64,000 nucleotides of DNA from Pedobacter heparinus DSM 2366 (GTDB taxonomy: Bacteria; Bacteroidota; Bacteroidia; Sphingobacteriales; Sphingobacteriaceae). Shown here one piece after another: positions 8,531 through 17,380 of this stretch (positions are counted from its first letter, which is position 1; each line of letters starts with the position of its first letter). Below the pieces are notes generated by a model. The model was given only the letters and a program-made list of their open reading frames with translations. It had not been told where the DNA came from and did not search any database. The position numbers were made by a program, and so were the translations under genes. The DNA lies in assembly GCF_000023825.1 (NCBI RefSeq), contig NC_013061.1:5084001-5148000 (forward strand), given 5' to 3'.

Positions 8531-11346
8531 TGTGCAGCGAGCCAGTTTTCGCCTTCACCAATCTCTACTTCAATGGGTACTGTCGTTTTGATCGCTGTTT
8601 TCATCCGATGGGCAATGATCTTCTTCATGGCCTCAACTTCTGATTTCAGCACATCAAACACCAACTCATCATGCACCTGCATCGTCATTTTAGATTGCAG
8701 GCCCTGATCCTGAATGTCCTTGTGGATATTGATCATCGCCACTTTGATCATATCTGCAGCTGATCCCTGGATCGGGGCATTTATCGCGTTTCGCTCGGCA
8801 AAACCACGTACAGTCTGGTTGGCAGAATTGATGTCGCGCAAATACCTTCTCCTGCCCAGAATGGTTTCTACAAAACCATTCTCACGGGCAAAGTTCATGG
8901 TGTCCGACATGTACCTTTTAATTCCAGGGTACTGCGTAAAATACTGTTCTATGATTTCTGCAGCTTCCTTACGTGGAATACCCAGATTTTGCGACAAGCC
9001 AAAAGCCGACTGACCATAAATGATCCCAAAATTTACCGCTTTGGCATTCCGGCGCTGTGTAGGTGTTACCTCCTCAATAGCAATCCCGTAAACCCTGGCT
9101 GCAGTAGCCGTATGAATATCAATTCCATTCTTAAAAGCATCCAGCATATTTTCTTCCTTGCTGATGTCGGCTATAATCCGCAGCTCTATCTGCGAATAAT
9201 CCGCAGAAAGCAAAATATGGTTTTCATCTCTGGGAATAAATGCCTTACGTACTTCCCTGCCCCGTTCTGTACGGATCGGGATATTTTGCAGGTTTGGATT
9301 GTTGGAGCTCAACCTTCCTGTTGCAGCTACCGCCTGGTTAAAACTGGTATGTACACGCCCCGTTTTAGGGTTAACCAGCAATGGCAGTGCATCTACGTAA
9401 GTAGATTTTAACTTTTGCAGCTGACGGAAATCTAAAATATCCTGGACAATATCACTTTTATGTGCCAGGGCCAGCAACACATCTTCACCGGTCTGGTATT
9501 GCCCTGTTTTAGTCTTTTTTGCTTTAGGGTCAAGCTGTAACTTATCAAAAAGCACTTCCCCCAATTGTTTTGGCGAGGCCAGGTTAAACTTGATGCCACA
9601 TTTATCATATACACTTTGTTCAAACTTCCTGATATCCAGCTCCAGCTCTTTTGAATAATTGATCAGGGTATCCATATCAATCCTCACCCCTTCCTTTTCA
9701 ATATCTGCCAATACATAAATCAAGGGGTTTTCTACTTCTGTAGCCAGCTTTTCAGCATTTAACTGCTTCAACAGGGGCTCAAAAACATTGGCCAGCTGTA
9801 AGGTAATATCCGCATCTTCTGCTGCATAATCCACTACCTTTTCAACAGGCACATCACGCATAGTACCCTGCGATTTACCTTTAGGGCCAATCAGTGTGGT
9901 GATGGAGATGGGCGAATAATTTAAATAATTCTCCGACAGCACATCCATGTTGTGACGGGTATCCGGATCAATCAGGTAATGGGCCAGCATGGTATCAAAC
10001 AACCGCCCCTTTACCGATATGCCATACCATTTCAGGATCAGCATATCATATTTAATGTTCTGTCCTATTTTAACAATATTTTCATTCTCCAGTACCGGTC
10101 TGAATTCCTCTACAATCTGTTGCGCAGCTTCCATTTCGGCAGGTACAGGGATATAATAACCCTCACCGGGCTTAATGCTGAAAGACAGCCCTACCAGTTC
10201 TGCCAGGTTTGCATCCGTACCCGTTGTTTCGGTGTCAAAAGAAATGCTTTCCTGCTTCAGCAGCAAATCAACCAGTTCCCTGCGCAGTTCCGGGGTATTG
10301 GCAAGCTGGTAATTGTGGCTTGTATTTTCTATGGTATTCAGTGGCTTTGTTTCCTCCAGCTCTGTAGTCTCGGGTACAGTTTGTACAACCGTTTCTACAT
10401 AGCTGATGGTTTCACTAACCACATTTCCAAAAAGATCGGTTTGCTGCGAAACCACCATTGTTGCCCCTCTGTTAAAGCCCTCTCCAAATACCCTTTTACC
10501 TATGGTCCTGAATTCCAGCTCAGCAAATAAAGGTTCCAGCAATTCCCGGCTTGGCTCTTCCAATTCAAGGGCCTTCTCATCAAATTCTACCGGAACATTG
10601 AGTATAATGGTGGCCAGTTTTTTAGAGATCAGGCCCTGTTCAGCATAAGTTTCCACATTCTCACGCTGTTTGCCTTTTAATTCATGCGAATTGGCAATGA
10701 TATTTTCTACCGAACCATATTGTTTAATGAGTGCTTTTGCCGTTTTTTCTCCTATGCCAGGTATGCCCGGAATATTATCTACCGCATCACCCCATAGTCC
10801 GAGGATATCAATGACTTGTTCAACACGTTCAATTTCCCATTTGGCCAGCACTTCTTTCACCCCCATTATTTCCATTTCATTGCCCATACGTGCGGGCTTA
10901 TAAATAAAAATATTGTCCGATACCAATTGTGCAAAATCCTTATCCGGGGTCATGCAAAATACCTGGAAACCTTTTTTTTCTGCTTCTTTGGCCAAAGTTC
11001 CAATAATATCATCTGCCTCAAAACCGTCTTTTGTGATCACCGGGATCCTGAATCCTTCGATCAGTTTAAAAATATAGGGAAGCGCTGCAGAAAGGTCTTC
11101 CGGCATGGCCTCACGATGGGCTTTATACGCCTCAAAATCGGTATGCCTTTCAGTTGGGGCATCCGTATCAAAAACTACAGCTATATGTGTGGGGTTTTCT
11201 TTTTTTAACACTTCCATCAAAGTATTGGCAAAGCCCATTACTGCCGAAGTATTGATACCTGTTGAAGTAAATCTTGGGTTTTTACTCAGTGCAAAATGCG
11301 CCCTGTAAATCAGCGCCATACCGTCAAGAAGAAAAAGTTTTTTCAT
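8527..11346 (-). CDS. polA: DNA polymerase I with 5'-3' and 3'-5' exonuclease domains
   Basis: 939 residues covering the three-domain polymerase: an N-terminal FEN-type 5' nuclease (about 1-290), a DnaQ-like proofreading domain (about 345-530) and the family A polymerase. The proofreading residues look intact: SFDTETTGTDANLAEL, NIKYDMLIL and YAAEDADITL give the DxE, NxxxD and YxxxD signatures. Polymerase motifs A (LLSADYSQIELR), B (RRNAKAVNFGIIYGQSAFG) and C (MQVHDELVF) are present. It is monocistronic, flanked by a convergent hydrolase and a divergent secreted-protein gene. Confidence 0.97.
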   Translation of the reverse strand: MKKLFLLDGMALIYRAHFALSKNPRFTSTGINTSAVMGFANTLMEVLKKENPTHIAVVFDTDAPTERHTDFEAYKAHREAMPEDLSAALPYIFKLIEGFRIPVITKDGFEADDIIGTLAKEAEKKGFQVFCMTPDKDFAQLVSDNIFIYKPARMGNEMEIMGVKEVLAKWEIERVEQVIDILGLWGDAVDNIPGIPGIGEKTAKALIKQYGSVENIIANSHELKGKQRENVETYAEQGLISKKLATIILNVPVEFDEKALELEEPSRELLEPLFAELEFRTIGKRVFGEGFNRGATMVVSQQTDLFGNVVSETISYVETVVQTVPETTELEETKPLNTIENTSHNYQLANTPELRRELVDLLLKQESISFDTETTGTDANLAELVGLSFSIKPGEGYYIPVPAEMEAAQQIVEEFRPVLENENIVKIGQNIKYDMLILKWYGISVKGRLFDTMLAHYLIDPDTRHNMDVLSENYLNYSPISITTLIGPKGKSQGTMRDVPVEKVVDYAAEDADITLQLANVFEPLLKQLNAEKLATEVENPLIYVLADIEKEGVRIDMDTLINYSKELELDIRKFEQSVYDKCGIKFNLASPKQLGEVLFDKLQLDPKAKKTKTGQYQTGEDVLLALAHKSDIVQDILDFRQLQKLKSTYVDALPLLVNPKTGRVHTSFNQAVAATGRLSSNNPNLQNIPIRTERGREVRKAFIPRDENHILLSADYSQIELRIIADISKEENMLDAFKNGIDIHTATAARVYGIAIEEVTPTQRRNAKAVNFGIIYGQSAFGLSQNLGIPRKEAAEIIEQYFTQYPGIKRYMSDTMNFARENGFVETILGRRRYLRDINSANQTVRGFAERNAINAPIQGSAADMIKVAMINIHKDIQDQGLQSKMTMQVHDELVFDVLKSEVEAMKKIIAHRMKTAIKTTVPIEVEIGEGENWLAAH

Positions 11347-11410
11347 ATACTCTATAATGTTACTCCGATAAAGGTACTAATAACCTAATAATTTCCGTTA
11401 TTTGATCGCT

Positions 11411-12106
11411 ATGAGATCAATAAAGGTATATGTGATGCTGTTGCTGCTTTTAACCACATCTATCGTGTTAAAAGCACAGGATGCGATAGTAATTTCCGAG
11501 GGAAATTTTGTTCGCGGCACCATTCAGGGCACAGATTTTTCGACTGTTGTGCTCAAAAATGAAGATGAGTCCCTCTCCCAGTTTAAGGCAAAGGACATCC
11601 GGGAATTTCTATGGAATGGTGAAACCTATGTAAGCAAGCCCATCGTGATCAAAAAAAAGATGGAACACCGCTTCTTTAAGCTGATAGAAAACGGTGCCGT
11701 AAACCTTTACAGCATTGGGGGCAGCACCGGCGGTGTTGAAGAAGTACAACCCAAAAGGGCACGCATAAGGCCAAGCGTAGGTATTGGTGGTGGTACAGGT
11801 GGTTTTGGCGGACTGGGTGGCGGTGTAGGAATTACCATTGGCGGGGGCAGGAACCGGCAGGAAGAACCGCAATCCAGGGTAACAGGGCCTACGGCCTACT
11901 TTATAGAAAAATTTGGCACCGGCCCAATGCTGGAAATTCCCGAAGGGGGAAATTCTGACAGCAAAAATCAACAGATTAAAAATATACTGCTGCTAAAGCT
12001 AACCAATGATGAAGACCTGGCCGAACGCATAAAAGCAACCGAAAGCTTCGATGCAAAACTGATCAGATCATTTGTAGCGGCTTATAACTCCATGCACAAA
12101 CAATAA
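11411..12106 (+). CDS. Secreted glycine-rich protein of unknown function
   Basis: A protein of about 231 residues with a clear signal peptide (MRSIKVYVMLLLLLTTSIVL then KAQ, probable cleavage after KAQ). The middle contains a glycine-rich tract, roughly residues 120-145 (GIGGGTGGFGGLGGGVG), between a basic RARIRP segment and a charged C-terminal helix region. The N-terminal half (EGNFVRGTIQGTDFSTVVLK) resembles small beta-barrel modules of Bacteroidetes envelope proteins that describe a 'transition metal/flat' response, but I do not recognise a family. ATG 11411 is preferred over an upstream TTG because it starts the signal peptide directly. Confidence 0.65.
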   Translation: MRSIKVYVMLLLLLTTSIVLKAQDAIVISEGNFVRGTIQGTDFSTVVLKNEDESLSQFKAKDIREFLWNGETYVSKPIVIKKKMEHRFFKLIENGAVNLYSIGGSTGGVEEVQPKRARIRPSVGIGGGTGGFGGLGGGVGITIGGGRNRQEEPQSRVTGPTAYFIEKFGTGPMLEIPEGGNSDSKNQQIKNILLLKLTNDEDLAERIKATESFDAKLIRSFVAAYNSMHKQ

Positions 12107-12107
12107 G

Positions 12108-12668
12108 TTAGCGGCAAATACAGTCTGCAACATGATCGTTCACCATTCCAGTAGCCTGCATGTGTGCATAACAAATGGTCGTACCAAAAAACTTAAAGCC
12201 TCTTTTTTTCATGTCCTTGCTAATGGCATCTGATATTTCTGTCCGTGCAGGAACATCTTTTAAGCTGCGGATGGGGTTCTGGATGGGCTTTTTATCCGGA
12301 AGGAAGCCCCACATATAATCAGCAAAAGAGCCAAACTCTTTTTGTATGGCTATAAAAAGTTTAGCATTGTTAATGGCAGCCTTTACTTTTAACCTGTTTC
12401 TGATGATCCCCGTATCGTTCATCAACCGCTCTTCATCTTTTTCATTAAATGCCGCTACCTTTTCAACATCAAACCCGGCAAAAGCTTTTCTGTAGCCTTC
12501 GCGCCGCTTCAATATTGTAATCCAGCTCAAGCCAGCCTGCGCCCCTTCTAAAATCAGGAACTCAAAAAGCGTTTGATCATCGTAAACAGGTTTACCCCAT
12601 TCCTCATCATGATATTTTACATACAAAGGATCGGTACCACACCATCCGCATCTAACTACATCTGCCAT
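12108..12668 (-). CDS. tag: DNA-3-methyladenine glycosylase I
   Basis: Excises 3-methyladenine from DNA in base-excision repair. The 186-residue sequence has the zinc-snap ligands at both ends: RCGWCGTDPLYVKYHDEEWG (Cys and His) and CYAHMQATGMVNDHVADCIC (His and Cys). The LILEGAQAGLSWITIL helix matches Tag. It lies 10 nt after the alkyltransferase-like gene on the same strand, so trmB-ATL-tag form a likely operon joining two alkylation-damage functions. Confidence 0.95.
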   Translation of the reverse strand: MADVVRCGWCGTDPLYVKYHDEEWGKPVYDDQTLFEFLILEGAQAGLSWITILKRREGYRKAFAGFDVEKVAAFNEKDEERLMNDTGIIRNRLKVKAAINNAKLFIAIQKEFGSFADYMWGFLPDKKPIQNPIRSLKDVPARTEISDAISKDMKKRGFKFFGTTICYAHMQATGMVNDHVADCICR

Positions 12669-12678
12669 AATATATTTG

Positions 12679-13005
12679 TTATAACTCTTGCAAGGGGTCC
12701 CAAAAGTACTTTTTAAAGTGCTGGATTTTATCGTCTTTTACAACAATGCCTTCCTTCTCGAGCAGTTCCTGCATTAAGTCGGGTGTTTTAAAATGAAACT
12801 TCCCCGTAAGCAGGCCACTGCTGTTTACTACCCTGTGTGCCGGAACCGGCGGATCGGCAAGGCCGGCATTGCTCATGGCATAACCTACCATGCGGGCCGA
12901 GCCCCCGGCCCCTAAGCTTTTGGCAATGGCCCCATAAGAGGTTACCCTTCCTTTAGGGATCAGTCTCACCAATTCAAACACCTGGTCGTAAAACGATTGT
13001 TCCAT
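12679..13005 (-). CDS. Alkyltransferase-like (ATL) protein, MGMT fold without the catalytic cysteine
   Basis: 108 residues with the MGMT DNA-binding domain only: the VTSYGAIAKSLG helix-turn-helix, an arginine-finger-like SARMVGYAMSNAG, and then PAHRVV, where O6-alkylguanine transferases have PCHRV. Residue 56 is alanine, so the protein cannot accept an alkyl group. Known ATL proteins (usually PWHR) bind O6-alkylguanine and recruit nucleotide excision repair, and the same is inferred here. The ATG overlaps the trmB stop by one base (TAATG), and tag follows 10 nt later. Confidence 0.88.
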   Translation of the reverse strand: MEQSFYDQVFELVRLIPKGRVTSYGAIAKSLGAGGSARMVGYAMSNAGLADPPVPAHRVVNSSGLLTGKFHFKTPDLMQELLEKEGIVVKDDKIQHFKKYFWDPLQEL

Positions 13006-13655
13006 TACTCAAAAGAGAATTGTATATAATTGATATTTTTATCATGCTTTAAATAAATCCGCTCGTAATGCGTTTTAATAGAAAGCACATCATCGTACAG
13101 CTCCGATTTATACAGCTGGTCTGTCTTTTTATGACATTTCAATCCCAGTTCTTCAACTTTCTCTACCGTATAAAGATACAGCCCGTCGTTGTCGGTTTTT
13201 AAATTAATTTTGCCCCCCGGTTTTAAGAACATTCTGTACCTGTCCAAAAATCCAGGAAAAGTAAGGCGTTTTTTTTCACGGCTGTCCTGTGGCTGGGGGT
13301 CAGGAAAGGTGATCCAGATCTCATCCACTTCATTTTCCCCAAAAAAATCTACAATATCCTCTATCTGTATCCTTAAAAAGGCAAGATTGGTAATCCCTTC
13401 ATCTACCCCGGTACGGGCCCCTCTCCATATCCTGTTGCCTTTAAGGTCTACTCCAATAAAGTTCTTTTTAGGAAACATTTTTGCTAAACTAACGGCATAT
13501 TCGCCTTTACCACAAGCCAGTTCAAGTACAACAGGATGGTCATTTTTAAAATGCTGTGCTGCCCATTTGCCCTTCAATTCTTTACCTTCATCCAGCTGGT
13601 ATACATTTGGAAAAGTATCTATTTCAGCAAATTTTCTTAATTTATCTTTACCCAC
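13005..13655 (-). CDS. trmB: tRNA (guanine-46-N7)-methyltransferase
   Basis: SAM-dependent methylation of G46 in the tRNA variable loop. The 216-residue protein shows ELACGKGEYAVSLAKMFPKK (SAM motif I), IGVDLKGNRIWRGA, and ITFPDPQPQDSREKKRLTFP, the Bacteroidetes variant of the FPDPWPKxRHxKRR family motif. The length is normal. It is the first gene of the trmB-ATL-tag run and lies back-to-back with the fucose synthase gene. Confidence 0.94.
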   Translation of the reverse strand: MGKDKLRKFAEIDTFPNVYQLDEGKELKGKWAAQHFKNDHPVVLELACGKGEYAVSLAKMFPKKNFIGVDLKGNRIWRGARTGVDEGITNLAFLRIQIEDIVDFFGENEVDEIWITFPDPQPQDSREKKRLTFPGFLDRYRMFLKPGGKINLKTDNDGLYLYTVEKVEELGLKCHKKTDQLYKSELYDDVLSIKTHYERIYLKHDKNINYIQFSFE

Positions 13656-13747
13656 TATTTTTGTATTGTAATTTTAAAACAGCCTTTTTTTATTTCATAC
13701 AAACTTAAATAAAACTTAGGTAAATATGTATTTTCAATTGCTTACCG

Positions 13748-13755
13748 TACTTTTG
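13748..13755 (+). promoter_or_regulatory. Possible -7 element before fcl
   Basis: TACTTTTG matches TAnnTTTG exactly, 20 nt before the GTG start of the fucose synthase gene. No good -33 TTG sits at the usual 19-21 nt spacing, so support is moderate. Confidence 0.4.
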
Positions 13756-13775
13756 CAACAAATATTAAGGCATAC

Positions 13776-14705
13776 GTGGAAAAAAACGCAAAAATATATG
13801 TTGCAGGACACCGGGGAATGGTTGGATCTGCTATTTACCGCAAATTACAAAAAGAGGGCTACCAAAACCTGATCGTCAGAACATCTGCAGAACTTGACCT
13901 GCGGGACCAGCTGGCCGTTACCGGTTTTTTCCAAAAAGAACAGCCCGAATATGTATTTCTGGCCGCAGCAAAAGTGGGCGGTATTGTTGCCAACAACACC
14001 TACAGGGCCGATTTTTTATATGAAAACCTTTGTATCCAGAACAATGTGATCCATCAGGCTTATAAAAATGAGGTTAAAAAACTCATGTTCCTGGGTTCCA
14101 GCTGTATTTATCCAAAACTTGCCCCACAACCCTTAAAGGAAGAATACCTGCTGACCGGCCTGCTCGAAGAAACCAATGAGCCCTATGCCATTGCAAAAAT
14201 TGCAGGCATTAAAATGGCCGATGCCTACCGTGCCCAATATCACTGCGATTTCATTTCTGTGATGCCCACCAACCTTTACGGGTATAACGACAATTATCAC
14301 CCCCAAAATTCCCATGTTTTGCCTGCCCTGATCCGCAAGTTCCACGAAGCCAAAATTAATGGCAGCGAAGAAGTCAACATCTGGGGTTCTGGTACACCAA
14401 TGCGGGAATTCCTTTTTGCCGACGACCTGGCGGATGCCTGCTACTTCCTGATGCAAAACTTTAACGAACCTGGGTTTATCAATATTGGAACAGGCAAAGA
14501 CCTGACCATTAAAGACCTTGCCCTGCTGATTAAAAACGTTATCGGCTTTGAAGGAAAACTGACCTTCGACAGCAGTAAACCAGATGGTACCCCACGCAAA
14601 TTAATGGATGTATCCAAACTGCACAGCCTAGGCTGGAAACATAAAACAGAACTGGAAGAAGGGATAAAATTGGCTTACGCAGATTTTTTAGCCAAACATA
14701 GCTAA
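13776..14705 (+). CDS. fcl: GDP-L-fucose synthase
   Basis: Epimerises and reduces GDP-4-keto-6-deoxymannose to GDP-L-fucose for surface glycans. It is a 309-residue extended SDR: NADP-binding GHRGMVGSAIYRKLQKEG, the active-site YAIAKIAGIKMADAYR (YxxxK), and VMPTNLYGYNDNYHPQ. The start is GTG at 13776, giving MEKNAKIYVAGH; no better ATG fits. The partner gmd is not in view, so this is a lone copy rather than part of a polysaccharide cluster. Confidence 0.94.
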   Translation: MEKNAKIYVAGHRGMVGSAIYRKLQKEGYQNLIVRTSAELDLRDQLAVTGFFQKEQPEYVFLAAAKVGGIVANNTYRADFLYENLCIQNNVIHQAYKNEVKKLMFLGSSCIYPKLAPQPLKEEYLLTGLLEETNEPYAIAKIAGIKMADAYRAQYHCDFISVMPTNLYGYNDNYHPQNSHVLPALIRKFHEAKINGSEEVNIWGSGTPMREFLFADDLADACYFLMQNFNEPGFINIGTGKDLTIKDLALLIKNVIGFEGKLTFDSSKPDGTPRKLMDVSKLHSLGWKHKTELEEGIKLAYADFLAKHS

Positions 14706-14711
14706 AACCGA

Positions 14712-14719
14712 TATCTTTG
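14712..14719 (+). promoter_or_regulatory. Possible -7 element before oxyR
   Basis: TATCTTTG matches TAnnTTTG and lies 25 nt upstream of the oxyR ATG at 14744, inside the short gap after fcl. A TTG codon overlapping it could extend the reading frame, but the promoter match and the OxyR alignment favour the ATG. Confidence 0.4.
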
Positions 14720-14743
14720 CTAAAGAAAATAAACTTTAGCTAT

Positions 14744-15676
14744 ATGACATTGGTACAACTGGAATACATTGTAGCTGTAGATACTTACAGAAGTTTTGTG
14801 GGCGCCGCAGAAAAATGCTTTGTTACCCAACCTACTTTGAGCATGCAGGTGCAAAAACTGGAAGAAATGCTCAATGTAAAAATCTTTGACCGCAGCAAAC
14901 AGCCCGTTATACCTACTGAAATTGGTACCCAGATTATTGAGCAGGCGCGCCTGGTTTTACAGGAAAGCCTGAAAATTAAAGAGATCATCAGCAACCAGCA
15001 GCAGGAGGTAAGTGGCGAGCTTAAGGTAGGCATCATCCCTACTGTAGCCCCTTATTTATTGCCTAAAGTGATTGCCGCAATGATGGAGAAATTTCCGGAT
15101 CTGAAGTTATTGATCTGGGAGTATACCACTGAAGATATTATCCACCACCTTAAAACAGGGGTGCTCGACTGCGGGATCCTGGCAACCCCTTTGGTTGATG
15201 CGGTTATAGAAGAAGTGCCTCTTTATTACGAAAATTTTGTCACTTACATCAGTAAAAACAGTAAACTTTATAAAAAGAGGACCATCGACGCCAACGACCT
15301 GGAAGATGAGAATATCTGGCTGTTAAATGAAGGCCATTGCATGCGCTCACAGGTATTAAATATCTGTCGGTCAACCAAACACAACCGGCTTCAGGGCCTT
15401 ACCTATAATACAGGAAGCGTAGAAACACTGATCCGTATGGTAGACAGGAACAATGGCGCGACATTGTTACCCGAACTGGCGCTGGAAGAGCTGAGCAGCA
15501 GACAGCTGAGCAAGGTAAGGCATTTCAAATCACCCGAACCGGTAAGGGAAATCAGCCTGGTCACGCATAAAAACTTCATTAAGAAACGGATGTTAAATGC
15601 CTTGAAAGAAGAAATCCTTGCCGTAGTCCCGAAAGCCATGAGGCAGAAAAAGAAAAGGGATGTTGTAGGGATATAA
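14744..15676 (+). CDS. oxyR: Peroxide-sensing LysR-type regulator OxyR
   Basis: 310 residues. The N-terminal LysR helix-turn-helix (LEYIVAVDTYRSFVGAAEKC, TLSMQVQKLEEML) is followed by a periplasmic-binding-like regulatory domain. With the ATG at 14744, NEGHCMRSQVLNIC places cysteines at residues 199 and 208, exactly the numbering of the E. coli OxyR disulfide pair, which supports both function and start. It probably activates peroxide-defence genes such as the Prx/Trx operon at 60 kb (inference). It is convergent with the superoxide dismutase gene, sharing a bidirectional terminator. Confidence 0.92.
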   Translation: MTLVQLEYIVAVDTYRSFVGAAEKCFVTQPTLSMQVQKLEEMLNVKIFDRSKQPVIPTEIGTQIIEQARLVLQESLKIKEIISNQQQEVSGELKVGIIPTVAPYLLPKVIAAMMEKFPDLKLLIWEYTTEDIIHHLKTGVLDCGILATPLVDAVIEEVPLYYENFVTYISKNSKLYKKRTIDANDLEDENIWLLNEGHCMRSQVLNICRSTKHNRLQGLTYNTGSVETLIRMVDRNNGATLLPELALEELSSRQLSKVRHFKSPEPVREISLVTHKNFIKKRMLNALKEEILAVVPKAMRQKKKRDVVGI

Positions 15677-15714
15677 AGAGGCCCCGGCGTTCTCACACCA
15701 GGGCCTCTTTATAT
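15671..15714. terminator. Bidirectional terminator between oxyR and sod
   Basis: A perfect 14-bp inverted repeat (ATATAAAGAGGCCC / GGGCCTCTTTATAT) with a 16-nt loop and T-rich flanks on both sides. It overlaps the oxyR stop codon and serves both convergent genes. Confidence 0.88.
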
Positions 15715-15748
15715 ATCATTGATCCTGTTCTTACACAGGAGAAATAAA

Positions 15749-16354
15749 CTACGCTTTTTTGAAACGTTCTGCTACAGCATCCCAGTTTACTACACTCCAG
15801 AAAGCAGCAATATAATCAGGACGTCTGTTTTGATATTTCAGGTAATAAGCATGCTCCCATACATCCATACCTAAAATCGGGGTTCCCTTTACTTCAGCGA
15901 TATCCATTAAAGGATTGTCCTGATTAGGTGTAGAGGAAACCACTAATTTCTTGTCAGCACCCACGCTTAACCAGGCCCAGCCCGAACCAAAGCGGGTTGC
16001 TCCTGCTTCCGCAAATTTAGTTTTGAAATCCGCAAACGAACCAAATGCAGCATTGATCGCATCAGCCAGTTCACCTGTTGGCTCTCCACCTTTATTTGGG
16101 CCTATCACTTCCCAGAACAAGGAGTGGTTAAAATGACCGCCACCGTTGTTTCTTACTGCTGCAGGGAACTTAGAGATATTTTTAACAATTTCTTCGATGC
16201 TTTGGCTTGCCTCTGGCTTGCCTTCTAAAGCTTTATTTAGGTTGGTAACGTAAGCCTGATGGTGTTTACCATGGTGGATTTCCATAGTTTGTTTGTCGAT
16301 ATGCGGTTCTAGTGCATCTGTTGCGTAAGGTAACGCAGGTAATTCAAAAGCCAT
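15749..16354 (-). CDS. sodA: Superoxide dismutase (Fe/Mn family)
   Basis: Dismutes superoxide to peroxide and oxygen in the cytoplasm. The 201 residues contain the metal ligands in HHGKHHQAYVTNLNKAL, GGHFNHSLFWE and MDVWEHAYYLKYQNRRPDY. No signal peptide is present. Fe, Mn or cambialistic use cannot be told apart reliably by eye. It is placed tail-to-tail with oxyR, suggesting a local oxidative-stress neighbourhood. Its own promoter is visible upstream. Confidence 0.96.
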   Translation of the reverse strand: MAFELPALPYATDALEPHIDKQTMEIHHGKHHQAYVTNLNKALEGKPEASQSIEEIVKNISKFPAAVRNNGGGHFNHSLFWEVIGPNKGGEPTGELADAINAAFGSFADFKTKFAEAGATRFGSGWAWLSVGADKKLVVSSTPNQDNPLMDIAEVKGTPILGMDVWEHAYYLKYQNRRPDYIAAFWSVVNWDAVAERFKKA

Positions 16355-16424
16355 ATTAGTATGATTTAAGTTTAAAAAATTTATTATTTCGGGCCCATTT
16401 GTTTATGCCAACGGGCTTCACCAG

Positions 16425-16458
16425 CAAATATAACAATCGGGGGTTAAGTTTTGTTCAA
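16425..16458 (-). promoter_or_regulatory. Probable sod promoter
   Basis: On the minus strand TTG (16458-16456), 23 nt, then TATATTTG (16432-16425), an exact TAnnTTTG match. The predicted leader is about 65 nt. The spacing is slightly longer than at the other promoters in this window. Confidence 0.42.
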
Positions 16459-16471
16459 TACTTTGTCAAGT

Positions 16472-16945
16472 TTAGCCCCTTTTATCTGCAAAGAATTTTG
16501 TCATCAATGCCCCGCACTCCTGTGCCAAAACCCCGCTCTTCAAAACCGTTTTTGGGTGCAGCAATTGATTGCTTTTTGTGGTAAAACCTCTTTTGGGTTC
16601 AGGGGCGCCATACACCAGCTTGCCGATCTGTGTCCAGTAACTTGCCCCGGCACACATTACACAAGGCTCAATGGTTACGTACAGGGTGCAATCTTTTAAA
16701 TATTTGCCCCCTAAGGTCTGTGATGCCGCTGTAAAAGCCTGCATTTCTGCATGTGCCGTCACATCGTTCAGCTGCTCAGTTAAATTATGCCCCCGGCCTA
16801 CTATTTTGCCTTTACAAACCACAATGGCCCCAATCGGGATTTCCTTTAAATCATAAGCTTTTTGTGCTTCCTGCAAGGCCAGGCGCATAAAATGTTCATC
16901 CTCTGCCGCAGAGTTCTCTTCTGCTGAAAAATTATAATAACTCAT
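16472..16945 (-). CDS. tadA: tRNA-adenosine / nucleoside deaminase
   Basis: Zinc-dependent deaminase, most likely converting A34 to inosine in tRNA-Arg. The 157-residue protein contains the catalytic HAEMQAF (HAE) and the zinc-binding TIEPCVMCAGA (PCxxC), with LALQEAQKAYDLKEIPIGAI upstream. The length is normal for TadA. Its ATG overlaps the csaA stop by one base, so the two are cotranscribed. Guanine or cytosine deaminase paralogues share these motifs, so the RNA substrate is likely but not certain. Confidence 0.88.
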   Translation of the reverse strand: MSYYNFSAEENSAAEDEHFMRLALQEAQKAYDLKEIPIGAIVVCKGKIVGRGHNLTEQLNDVTAHAEMQAFTAASQTLGGKYLKDCTLYVTIEPCVMCAGASYWTQIGKLVYGAPEPKRGFTTKSNQLLHPKTVLKSGVLAQECGALMTKFFADKRG

Positions 16946-17280
16946 TATATCATTTTACTCCCATCCGGCACTTTGCCGTTTAAGGTGGTCAACACTATAT
17001 TCCCGTTTTCATCAGCAAAACCCGTTACCAGGAATTCTGACATGAACTTGCCGATCTGTTTTTTAGGGAAATTGACTACACCAACGATCTGTTGGCCGAT
17101 CAGCTCTTCCTTAGTATACAGTGCTGTAATCTGCGCACTGCTCATTTTAATGCCAAACTCACCAAAATCTACTTTCACTTTATAGGCCGGCTTTCTGGCT
17201 TCAGGATAATCGATGACTTCCAGGATTGTCCCTGCACGCAGTTCCACTTTTTCAAAATCGTTCCAGGTTATTTCTTCCAT
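16945..17280 (-). CDS. csaA: CsaA-type tRNA-binding protein
   Basis: A 111-residue single OB-fold domain related to the C-terminal domain of MetRS. FEKVELRAGTILEVIDYPEA, the FGIKMSSAQITALYT signature and QIVGVVNFPKKQIG are all present. CsaA was described as an export-associated chaperone with tRNA-binding ability; the physiological role is unclear. It shares an overlapping start/stop with tadA, another tRNA-facing protein. Confidence 0.9.
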   Translation of the reverse strand: MEEITWNDFEKVELRAGTILEVIDYPEARKPAYKVKVDFGEFGIKMSSAQITALYTKEELIGQQIVGVVNFPKKQIGKFMSEFLVTGFADENGNIVLTTLNGKVPDGSKMI

Positions 17281-17336
17281 GCGATAAAATTACAACTTAT
17301 CAGCAATACTGTCTACCATATCTCTGCTGTTCTCTA

Positions 17337-17344
17337 TATATTTG
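17337..17344 (+). promoter_or_regulatory. Possible -7 element before lysE-like gene
   Basis: TATATTTG, an exact TAnnTTTG match, 37 nt before the ATG of the exporter gene. No -33 TTG at the expected distance. Confidence 0.38.
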
Positions 17345-17380
17345 TAAAGTCAGGGCCATAACCCCCTGATTCCTATACAA

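Noticed and set aside
13776..14705. Polysaccharide biosynthesis island around fcl
   Set aside because: No glycosyltransferase, gmd or Wzx/Wzy gene in the flanking genes; only one sugar-nucleotide gene is present.
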